DNA from: Endobugula sp047619205
GTDB lineage: Bacteria > Pseudomonadota > Gammaproteobacteria > Pseudomonadales > Cellvibrionaceae
Length of the DNA stretch: 53,049 nucleotides
NCBI GenBank assembly: GCA_047619205.1
Contig: JBLHJR010000013.1
Span: 1-53,049, forward strand
Direction: 5' to 3'
This document shows, in pieces, positions 34,296-41,809 of this stretch. A program made the position numbers and the translations under genes. The notes under the pieces are model-generated. The model worked only from the letters and a program-made list of their open reading frames with translations, had not been told where the DNA came from and ran no database searches. Position 1 is the stretch's first letter, and every line of letters starts with the position of its first letter.

Positions 34296-36215
34296 ATGTT
34301 GTTATCACATAAAAATATAGTGGCTCTTATGTTAGGAAGCAGTTTACTAACAGCGCAGTTGTCTTTTGCAGGTGAGGTGTATGAAATGAGCAAAGTCGTT
34401 GTCTCTGCTAAGGCACCAGTGGATGCGACTAAATTTGCGGGGTCAGTCACTGTTATTGACGCCGCAGATATTCGAGCAAGTGGCGCGTCTACAGTGACAG
34501 AAGTGTTGGAGTCTGTATCGGGGGTTCAATTGGTGGTGACGGGTAATAATTCAACTAAAGCCCCCCAGCTACGCGGGCAAGCTACCGATCAAGTACTCGT
34601 TCTGGTGAACGGTAAACGTTTACCCAATACCGATAGAAACTTACCTTTTGCGCCAGCGTATCGCTACAACTGGGTGCCAGTGGCAAATATTGCAAGAATT
34701 GAAGTTATCCGTGGGCCAGGCTCTAGCCTTTATGGCGCAGATGCACTTGCGGGTGTCATTAATATAATTACCCGTGAAGCCGAGAGTGAGTGGCACGGTA
34801 ATCTGTCTCTGTACACTAAACAGGCAGACGGTAATGCTGGGGGTGACGAAGAGGGTGTTAGTGTTGCGGCATCAGGTGCCTTGGGTGAAAGCATGGATCT
34901 ATCGCTTGCAGCAGAAACTACCCATGTTGACGCCATTTTTGATGATGCTAATGCCTTAACCCTCAAATCTGAAAAAGAAACTAAAAACTTTCAAGCGGAT
35001 ATAGGTATAGACCTCAGTGAAAATGATCGTTTGCAAGTGGGGGTTTTATACGGCGATGAAGAAGGTCGCGATATTGACAACGGCTTCAGTGGTGTGAACA
35101 CTACAGAAAGTGATGTGCAGCGTCGTCGAAGCTCGATTGATTATTCAACCAAGTTGGGAAGTTTCGCAGCCAACGTTGGATTGGCTTCAAGTAATGCCGA
35201 TGTTATTGAAGGGACGTCGGTATGGAAAATTGACGAAAAAAATGTCATTTTCGATATGCAAGGGCAGCTAACGCAGCAGCAGTATTTGAGTGCGGGGGTT
35301 ACTTATCGTAAGGAAGCAGCAGATCGCAATGACAGTGTTGTTTTTAGCGATAGCATTAATGCGGCCACTTTGTTTTTACAAGACGTGATTAATGTTGGAG
35401 ATGACAACACATTAACTCTTGGCGTCGCTTACGATAATCATAGTAAATACGATAACGAAGTGAGCCCCAAAGTCAATTGGTTTTCTCAGTTGTCACCTGC
35501 TTGGGGGTTTAAAGCAGGCTACGGAGAAAGTTACTTGGCACCTTCTCTTCGCGAAGGCTCCGCTGCGTATATAGTGTCCGCAGGGCCAACCAGAACATAC
35601 ATTGGTAATGACGAGCTACAGCCAGAAACGAGTAAAACGGTTGAGCTGGGATTTACCTTCAGTGATGAGAGCACTATCGGCTCCATTACGGTGTTTAAAA
35701 CGAAGACTGAAGATCTTATTGGCCTAACAGATACCGTCGATAACAGCGGTTTTTTCCCAGTGACAACAGCAGAATATAACAATATAGATGAAGCGTTAAT
35801 ACAGGGAGTTGAAACTGAATGGGCGTTTTATTCTGATAGCAAAGATACCAAAGTAAACCTCAGCTATACCTACCTAGATACCGAAGACCGATCAGCGGCT
35901 AACGTTGGCAAAGAACTCACTGATCGTTCAAAGCACTCGGCAAAAATTAATCTTAGACACGAATTACCTAAATGGGGTGTTCACCTATACGGAGGCGTTC
36001 GTTATATCGGTAAGCAATATACCGATGCGGCTAACACCGCAGAAATTGATGCCTATAGTGTAGCGGATATCGGTATCGCTAAAACTTTATTCAGTGATGT
36101 GCAGTTACGTTTTGGTATCCAAAATATAGGTAATAAGCGAGTAATAGATACCGGTTCAACTGAATTGCTTCAAGAAAGCCGAGCTTACAAGTTTACATTA
36201 AGCAGCCAGTTTTAG
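34296..36215 (+). CDS. TonB-dependent outer-membrane receptor (heme/siderophore type)
   Basis: From the ATG at 34296 the protein has 639 residues: signal peptide ending near LSFAG, a TonB-box-like YEMSKVVVSA, a plug domain (VLVLVNGKRL, NIARIEVIRGPGSSLYGADA) and a beta-barrel ending in phenylalanine. The overall look is CirA/FepA/BtuB-like. The region YLAPSLRE ... NDELQPETSK sits where heme receptors have FRAP/NPNL, but is not a perfect match. The frame is open from 34182, but that start would lie over the Fur box and lacks a signal peptide. Neighbouring heme genes suggest heme or a heme carrier as substrate. Confidence 0.88.
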   Translation: MLLSHKNIVALMLGSSLLTAQLSFAGEVYEMSKVVVSAKAPVDATKFAGSVTVIDAADIRASGASTVTEVLESVSGVQLVVTGNNSTKAPQLRGQATDQVLVLVNGKRLPNTDRNLPFAPAYRYNWVPVANIARIEVIRGPGSSLYGADALAGVINIITREAESEWHGNLSLYTKQADGNAGGDEEGVSVAASGALGESMDLSLAAETTHVDAIFDDANALTLKSEKETKNFQADIGIDLSENDRLQVGVLYGDEEGRDIDNGFSGVNTTESDVQRRRSSIDYSTKLGSFAANVGLASSNADVIEGTSVWKIDEKNVIFDMQGQLTQQQYLSAGVTYRKEAADRNDSVVFSDSINAATLFLQDVINVGDDNTLTLGVAYDNHSKYDNEVSPKVNWFSQLSPAWGFKAGYGESYLAPSLREGSAAYIVSAGPTRTYIGNDELQPETSKTVELGFTFSDESTIGSITVFKTKTEDLIGLTDTVDNSGFFPVTTAEYNNIDEALIQGVETEWAFYSDSKDTKVNLSYTYLDTEDRSAANVGKELTDRSKHSAKINLRHELPKWGVHLYGGVRYIGKQYTDAANTAEIDAYSVADIGIAKTLFSDVQLRFGIQNIGNKRVIDTGSTELLQESRAYKFTLSSQF

Positions 36216-36364
36216 CGGCGATAGGTACCGGTGTCAGGAATGAATTTTGAGAGGTAGTCAAGGTTAAGATGGGCCTTTCATGTCTCTATTGTTCGCGCAT
36301 GTTTATTTCTACCCGGTACATTTTTTAATGAATGACCTTATTTTTTATAAAAGGAGAATGTAGG

Positions 36365-37471
36365 ATGCTACATGCAAAATGTTTCGATCGTATTTGGCAA
36401 AATAACCCATTAAGAAAACAGTACCATGATTTTATTGCACGCCATCCAAAAACACGTCAGCGGGATATAGCGAAGTCATTATCTATTACCGAAGCACAGC
36501 TAATTGATGAGCAGCTGGGTTTGAAAAGTTTACGGCTAACCACCCACTTTGCTGATTTATTAAAAGACCTTGTTGGTTTAGGTTATATCATGAACTTAAC
36601 CCGTAATGACTTCGCGGTACACGAGCGTATGGGTGCCTATCAAAACATCAACATCCATGGAAAAATGGGTTTAGTGATTGCCGACGATAAAAAAATAGAC
36701 TTACGCTGGTTTTTATCGCAATGGCATTCGGTTTATGCCGTGCACGAAGAACTCTCGAAGAGTGACCGCTATAGCCTGCAGTTTTTCGATAGATCGGGTA
36801 TTGCGGTACAAAAAATATTTTTGCAAAAAACAAGTAACATTGATCACTACCAATATATTGTGCAACACTATTTACATGAACGTCAGTATCTGCCAGTAGA
36901 GTATGTTGTTGAGGAGATTGCTGAAAGAAATGGAGATGTATCTGCGAGCATTGTCAATACACAAGCATTACGATCAGATTGGGAGGCGATGACAGACGTA
37001 CACCAATTTGTAAAGCTATTGCGTAACCATGATGTTAATCGACAGCAAGCATTTCGTGAAATCGGCAGCGATTATGCTGAGGAATTCTCTCCTAGCGATC
37101 TACAGCGTATTCTATTGTCCGCTGCAGAGTCATCTCTCCCCATCATGTGCTTTGTGGGGAATGTGGGTTGTATTCAAATATTTTCCGGCGCCATTAATAA
37201 AGTCAAAGCAATGGGTGCTTGGCTCAATATCTTAGATCAAGAATTTAATCTTCACTTAATGGAGTCCGGTATTGCAGAGGCTTGGTTAGTCAGAAAGCCG
37301 ACAGCATTGGGTATTATTACCTCGTTAGAATTTTATAGTGATGATGGTCAACAAATAGTGCAGTTTTTTGGTCAGCGTCACGAACAGAAAAAAGAGAATC
37401 CCTTGTGGACAAAGCTGGCAGAAAGCGTTTTAGCGAGTGATGTTCACTATAAGCAAGTTGTTGTGGCGTAG
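36365..37471 (+). CDS. hmuS: Hemin-degrading/transfer factor HemS/HmuS
   Basis: A 368-aa cytoplasmic heme-binding protein with two similar halves, as in HemS/ChuS. Each half has the RxxxFxxxHPKxRxxDIA-type start (FIARHPKTRQRDIAKSLSI; the second half is degenerate) and a GNVGCIQIFSG-type strand. Family members bind or break down incoming heme. The ATG at 36365 is preferred: an AGGAG lies 9 nt upstream, and the extension to 36332 reads through the ribosome site. It follows the TonB receptor by 149 bp. Confidence 0.92.
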   Translation: MLHAKCFDRIWQNNPLRKQYHDFIARHPKTRQRDIAKSLSITEAQLIDEQLGLKSLRLTTHFADLLKDLVGLGYIMNLTRNDFAVHERMGAYQNINIHGKMGLVIADDKKIDLRWFLSQWHSVYAVHEELSKSDRYSLQFFDRSGIAVQKIFLQKTSNIDHYQYIVQHYLHERQYLPVEYVVEEIAERNGDVSASIVNTQALRSDWEAMTDVHQFVKLLRNHDVNRQQAFREIGSDYAEEFSPSDLQRILLSAAESSLPIMCFVGNVGCIQIFSGAINKVKAMGAWLNILDQEFNLHLMESGIAEAWLVRKPTALGIITSLEFYSDDGQQIVQFFGQRHEQKKENPLWTKLAESVLASDVHYKQVVVA

Positions 37472-37652
37472 TAGTCGGTAAAGAGTAAAAAATGCCATCC
37501 CCGAGTAGCAGCTACAAATAGCAGGTCTTTTTTAAGCTGAATTTCGTCCACGCTCATCATATTTTCGTACCTTACACCCCAAATCAAGGTAACTGTAAAA
37601 CCTGTAATGTTTGTGGCAAGGGCTTCTGAGGTTGATGGCTAATCAGGAAAAC

Positions 37653-37883
37653 TTATGCAGGAAAAAAAAGGGTTGATGAAAAAGCGGATAGTGGAATGGC
37701 GGTGTTATTCGAGGCTTGTTGTTCGAGTGCTTCATTGATTACCTCCCTAGCAGTAGGCAAGCATTTGCAACATTGTGTGGCCACGCCAAGCTCACGCCGA
37801 ATGTCACGAAGGCTAGATGCCCCATTTTGAATCGACTGTTTAATCTGCGTGTCGGTGATACCCTTACAAAGGCAAACAAACAT
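37653..37883 (-). CDS. bfd: Bacterioferritin-associated ferredoxin
   Basis: A 76-aa protein with the Bfd 2Fe-2S pattern CLCKGITD ... CCKC (residues 4, 6, 38, 41). Bfd delivers electrons to bacterioferritin to release stored iron. Its start is 42 bp from a Fur-like site, fitting iron-starvation induction, and the C-terminal 20 residues are an extension beyond the usual domain. It lies between hmuS and hmuV. Confidence 0.93.
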   Translation of the reverse strand: MFVCLCKGITDTQIKQSIQNGASSLRDIRRELGVATQCCKCLPTAREVINEALEQQASNNTAIPLSAFSSTLFFPA

Positions 37884-37924
37884 AATATCTACACTCTGGA
37901 AATAGTAATACGGCTAACTTTAAT

Positions 37925-37943
37925 GCAAATGATAATCGTTGTC
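37925..37943. promoter_or_regulatory. Fur box upstream of bfd
   Basis: GCAAATGATAATCGTTGTC matches 15 of 19 positions of the Fur consensus. It lies about 42-60 bp upstream of the bfd start. Confidence 0.75.
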
Positions 37944-37976
37944 AATTGTATTTGTAATTAAAGGTTAATCTGACGA

Positions 37977-37988
37977 GTTAGGCCTAAC
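37977..37988. repeat. 12-bp palindrome
   Basis: GTTAGGCCTAAC, a perfect palindrome in the gap between hmuV and bfd. No T-run follows it, so it is not a clear terminator. Confidence 0.5.
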
Positions 37989-38071
37989 AATCGATTCTAG
38001 GGTGAATAGAGGTAGGCAATAGTAGGTAAAGAGAGAGGTAAATAGTAAATTGAAGCGTAAGGCAGGAAGGC

Positions 38072-38872
38072 CTAAGCGCGCAGAGTTTGCTCGATAATGA
38101 CCGACGGTTTGAATCTCTCCGAATGTTGAAAAAACTGTGCGCTAATCCCGTAAACCGTAGACAAGAATTGTGGCTGCAGTACATCGGCAGGTTTTCCTTG
38201 AGTAACAACATTGCCTTTTTCTATTAAGACCAAGTGATCGGCAAAGCTAGCCGCGAGCGATAAGTCATGAACGACTGCCAGCACACCGATATTGCGTTGG
38301 GTTAATTGCTTGGCCAGTGAGAGTACTTGATATTGATGAAAAATATCTAAACTCGAGGTAGGTTCATCTAAAAATAAATAGCGAGGTGTAGCGTGAGTGA
38401 AAGGATGCCATAATTGCGCCAGCACTCTAGCCAGTTGGGTGCGTTGCTGTTCGCCGCCAGAGAGCGTAGTAAATTGCCTGTCAGCCAATGTATTGATGAG
38501 CATAAACCGCATAACATCATCAACAATGTGTTCACGTTGTGAGCGATCTATTTGTTGCTCGTAGACAAAGCAACCCATGCTAACCACTTCTCTCACGGTA
38601 AAGCTAAAGGCTATGCCGTAATCTTGTGTCATTACCGCCCGCAAAGTGGATAATTGTTCGGCAGAGTAGTGGTGAAGTGGTTGCTGGTTTAGCCGTATAT
38701 GACCGGATGTTGGTGCAATATCGCCAGTACACGCTTTTAGCAGTGTTGATTTTCCTGCGCCATTAGGGCCAATTAATAACGTTAATTTATCTGGTGGAAG
38801 AGTGAGATTGACGTCATTTAAGAGTTGTTTGCCCTCAATATTGACCTGTAGAGAATCAATGGTTATGCTCAT
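38072..38872 (-). CDS. hmuV: Heme ABC transporter ATPase
   Basis: A 266-aa ATPase of the FecE/HmuV type: Walker A GPNGAGKST, signature TLSGGEQQRTQLARVLAQL, Walker B YLFLDEPTSSLD, and a switch histidine in VVHDLSLAA. It energises heme import through HmuU. It lies 45 bp after hmuU in hemP-hmuT-hmuU-hmuV. Confidence 0.94.
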   Translation of the reverse strand: MSITIDSLQVNIEGKQLLNDVNLTLPPDKLTLLIGPNGAGKSTLLKACTGDIAPTSGHIRLNQQPLHHYSAEQLSTLRAVMTQDYGIAFSFTVREVVSMGCFVYEQQIDRSQREHIVDDVMRFMLINTLADRQFTTLSGGEQQRTQLARVLAQLWHPFTHATPRYLFLDEPTSSLDIFHQYQVLSLAKQLTQRNIGVLAVVHDLSLAASFADHLVLIEKGNVVTQGKPADVLQPQFLSTVYGISAQFFQHSERFKPSVIIEQTLRA

Positions 38873-38885
38873 CGCTACCTTCGCC

Positions 38886-38913
38886 TATGTCAGGTTCTAT
38901 ATGTTAGGTTCTA
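38886..38913. repeat. 14-bp tandem duplication between hmuU and hmuV
   Basis: TATGTCAGGTTCTA followed by TATGTTAGGTTCTA (one difference). It lies in front of the hmuV ribosome site. Confidence 0.8.
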
Positions 38914-38917
38914 TATA

Positions 38918-40015
38918 TTATGGGCTAATCTTAATCGCTTGTTTATACAGCACGGCCAGAAAAAACGGCCCGCCAATCGCGCTAGTAATCAGCCCAATGG
39001 GCAATTCTGCTGGAATAATAGCGACCCTAGCGACGATGTCTGCCAGTGTGAGTAAGCCCGCGCCAAACAGCATGCTGGTAGGCAGTAAAAAACGGTGGTC
39101 GGGGCCAATTAATAAGCGCACTAAATGCGGTACGACAAATCCAATAAAACCAATCATACCGCTAATAGAAACCGCAGCGCCGACCGCTAAGGCCGTAAAA
39201 AAGAAAACCTGTTTTTTGAGAGTAGTGATGTTGATACCCAAATGCTGCGCTTGGTATTCTCCCAATAAATAAATATTTAATGGTTTAGCTAAGCGTAATA
39301 TACCGAACAGGCTGATGCCGATACAGCATAATACGGGTAATGTGAGCGCCCAATGATTACCCCCTAAATTCCCCATCGTCCAGAACGTGAGTTCTCTGAG
39401 CTCGCTGTCATCACTGACTAATGTCAGTAAGCCAATAAGCGAACCGACGATGGCATTAACAGCAATACCCGCCAGCAGTAATGTCATTACCGTCAACTGG
39501 CCTTGATGATGGCTGATGCGATAAATAATTCCGCACACGCCTAAGCACCCAAGCATGGCGCCCAGCGGTAATGCATAAATACCAATGGTTTGGGTAAATT
39601 GGCTAAACAGAGAGTTACCCAACACAATGACCATTACGGCCCCTAATGCGCCGCCGCCAGCAACACCAATTAGACCAGGATCTGCGAGTGGATTGCGAAA
39701 CAAGGCTTGCATCGCTGCACCACACACGCCCAGTGCCGCACCGACAAAGACCGAGAGCACGACACGGGGTAAACGAATATCTAACAACACAACCCTATTT
39801 AAAGAGGGCGTATTGGCCAGCGTACGGTAGGAGTCTTCGAGGATGGAGCTGTTGACGATGTTGGAAAATATTTCGCTAATGGGGATAGGTACAGCGCCAA
39901 CAGCAAGTGCAGTGATGACAATAATAAAAAGTAAGCCTAGTGAAAAAGGGATCGCTTGTTGCTGCTTATTAAAGGTAGTTCGTGTATTGATTCTTTTCGT
40001 TGTTAACCCTAGCAT
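38918..40015 (-). CDS. hmuU: Heme ABC transporter permease
   Basis: A 365-aa FecCD-type permease with about ten membrane segments and the conserved LPRVVLSVFVGAALGVCGAA stretch, GVAGGGALGAV, and the EAA-like GFIGFVVPHLVRLLIGPDHR loop that docks to the ATPase. It starts 3 bp after hmuT. Confidence 0.94.
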   Translation of the reverse strand: MLGLTTKRINTRTTFNKQQQAIPFSLGLLFIIVITALAVGAVPIPISEIFSNIVNSSILEDSYRTLANTPSLNRVVLLDIRLPRVVLSVFVGAALGVCGAAMQALFRNPLADPGLIGVAGGGALGAVMVIVLGNSLFSQFTQTIGIYALPLGAMLGCLGVCGIIYRISHHQGQLTVMTLLLAGIAVNAIVGSLIGLLTLVSDDSELRELTFWTMGNLGGNHWALTLPVLCCIGISLFGILRLAKPLNIYLLGEYQAQHLGINITTLKKQVFFFTALAVGAAVSISGMIGFIGFVVPHLVRLLIGPDHRFLLPTSMLFGAGLLTLADIVARVAIIPAELPIGLITSAIGGPFFLAVLYKQAIKISP

Positions 40016-40018
40016 CCA

Positions 40019-40927
40019 TTAATGCCCCTTGGTATTAGTGCCTGATTGGTTTGGGTAACGTAGCTGATAACCGCCAGGCAGTGGAAAGTTGGGGTGAATC
40101 ATGGTGCCTAACTCTACAATAGCCTGCGGCGTGCGTGGGCCAAACCCCAGCAAGTAATTACCATCAATCGAAAAAACAGCGCTATTTTTGACTGCGGTAC
40201 TGTAGGAAAAATACGCTAACGCTGCCACTTGAGCTAACACCTCTTCGCCCCGGTTCATGACCACAATGACATCGGGATTGAGTACAATGGACGATTCGGG
40301 TGATAGTTTTTGCCAGCCGTTGATATCGTCCAGTACATTAACTCCCCCCGCTTCGCTAATAGCCGTGTGTGCCGACGTATCATTACCCGCTGCGATGGGC
40401 GAGCCATTAGCGATGCTCAATAAAAAGAGCACGCGAGGTGTGGTGTTAATTTGTTGTCGTGCGTAACGCAGTGCGTTGAGATCAATATTAATATCCTTAA
40501 TTAATTGTTCGCCCTTCTCTTTGGTGCTGATGAGTGTAGCCACCGTGCGGACTTTTTGTTTAATCGCTTCAATCGTGTTGTCGTTTTTGATGATGACGGT
40601 ATTAACACCTGTCGCCTTAATTTGATTGACGATTGTAGAGGGGCCAGTATCGGCTTCGCCAATAAATAAATCTGGGCTAAGCGATAGGACGCCTTCGGCT
40701 GACACGTTGCGTACGTAGCCCAATAATGGGTGGTCTTTTGCCGCCAGTGGGTACTGGCTAGTAGAATCAACACCGACAATTTTGTGTTGCTCGCCTAAGC
40801 GATAAATAATTTCGGTAATAGAGCCGCCTGCAACGGCGACGCGTTCAATATCGGCATAACTTAATACGGAAAAAATGGCAGAGAATAGAGTGAAAATTAC
40901 GCAATAAAAAAATCGTCGGGTCATCAT
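40019..40927 (-). CDS. hmuT: Periplasmic heme-binding protein
   Basis: A 302-aa binding protein with an N-terminal signal (ending near LSYADIE) and the HmuT signatures AGGSITEIIYRLGE, IVGVDSTSQYP and LGYVRNVSAEGVLSLSPDL. It passes heme from the outer-membrane receptor to HmuUV. It is the first large gene after hemP, with 159 bp of AT-rich DNA between. Confidence 0.93.
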   Translation of the reverse strand: MMTRRFFYCVIFTLFSAIFSVLSYADIERVAVAGGSITEIIYRLGEQHKIVGVDSTSQYPLAAKDHPLLGYVRNVSAEGVLSLSPDLFIGEADTGPSTIVNQIKATGVNTVIIKNDNTIEAIKQKVRTVATLISTKEKGEQLIKDINIDLNALRYARQQINTTPRVLFLLSIANGSPIAAGNDTSAHTAISEAGGVNVLDDINGWQKLSPESSIVLNPDVIVVMNRGEEVLAQVAALAYFSYSTAVKNSAVFSIDGNYLLGFGPRTPQAIVELGTMIHPNFPLPGGYQLRYPNQSGTNTKGH

Positions 40928-41086
40928 GCCTCACCAGGAAAAAAGTAAAAATACAATACAGAGTGCTACTTCTTAATATTTCATTGAGTAAGAGTGGCTA
41001 CTCACAAAAAAACAACCTGGCTGGCTGACACAACTAAGGGGTGAGGTCAATTGGCTTGGCTAAAAACAAAAAACGCAATTAATTAA

Positions 41087-41254
41087 TCACTTAGTTAATA
41101 TGAGTTTATGGGCTCGTGTTACTTGTAATACGTAATCTGCCCCCGCATGGTGAATGACTAGCTTTTTATCACCTTGTAATAATTCACGTGAAGACACTTT
41201 GCGAGTAGTGGGCTCGCTCGATGTTATCGTCGTGTTGGTAATGCGAGTGCTCAT
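41087..41254 (-). CDS. hemP: Hemin uptake protein HemP
   Basis: A 55-aa ORF, easily missed because of its size. It ends in the HemP signature: a SRELLQGDKKLVIHHAG part, then YVLQVTRAHKLILTK just before the stop. HemP is a small protein found at the head of heme-uptake operons and needed for heme use or its regulation in several proteobacteria. It heads hemP-hmuTUV and lies 168 bp downstream of a Fur-like site. The ATG at 41254 is preferred, although the ribosome site is weak. Confidence 0.88.
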   Translation of the reverse strand: MSTRITNTTITSSEPTTRKVSSRELLQGDKKLVIHHAGADYVLQVTRAHKLILTK

Positions 41255-41421
41255 ACATACTGTGCCTGTTAATAAATGCGACGAACCGACTCATTCATAC
41301 CTAAATAATATTACGTGTTGTTGGCATCTAAACTAAGCAGCGCACATTGAGCATTGGGTACAAAATGTACGTGCCTAGTCAGATGGTGAGGATAATAGAG
41401 GGTTATAGCACCCATGTCAAT

Positions 41422-41440
41422 GCAATTGAGAATCATTATC
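41422..41440. promoter_or_regulatory. Fur box upstream of hemP
   Basis: GCAATTGAGAATCATTATC matches 15 of 19 positions of the Fur consensus, with a perfect right half. It lies about 170 bp upstream of hemP on the minus strand, and this gap holds no other gene. Confidence 0.78.
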
Positions 41441-41534
41441 GTTCGTGTCTTGTATTTAGATATAAAGCGATGGATGTTGTGTCCGAATACTGTTTAGATA
41501 AAGAGCGGTAAAGTAGATGATTCCTTCATGCGCT

Positions 41535-41714
41535 CTAAAAGTATTCATTTGACGATACTTTTTTGCCTTTCTGTTGCGTCCAAAAATACACCAAGCCAAT
41601 AATTAAGCCCCACATGATCGAGCTAAGCCCAAGAAAAGTAATGTTCGATAGGCCAATTAACAGTGTGATTAGTGCCGCTTCTTGATAACTATAGTGGCTA
41701 TAGGGGGCAAAGCC
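41535..41714 (-). pseudogene. 3' remnant of a BenE-family transporter
   Basis: A 59-codon open stretch ending in TAG. The part EAALITLLIGLSNITFLG ... WGLIIGL lines up with the C-terminal end of BenE/YdcO benzoate-type transporters (AAL-T-L...S..T..G..S..WGL..GL). There is no start, and the frame is blocked by TAG directly upstream (41715-41717). The rest of the gene, about 330 codons, is absent. The break coincides with the 3' end of the RT gene about 95 bp away, so it marks where the defence island joined the chromosome. Confidence 0.68.
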
Positions 41715-41769
41715 CTAAACGTGTAAATTAATATTCGCTTTTGGGGCAGTCGATTAACAATGACTTAGA

Positions 41770-41780
41770 GTGGGTGTCCT
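41770..41780. repeat. Left copy of an 11-bp inverted pair bracketing the RT-RM block
   Basis: GTGGGTGTCCT, between the BenE remnant and the RT stop codon. Its exact reverse complement AGGACACCCAC occurs at 51687-51697, beyond hsdR. Confidence 0.45.
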
Positions 41781-41809
41781 CCAATGATCTCCTTGTTGGC
41801 GGACCGAAC

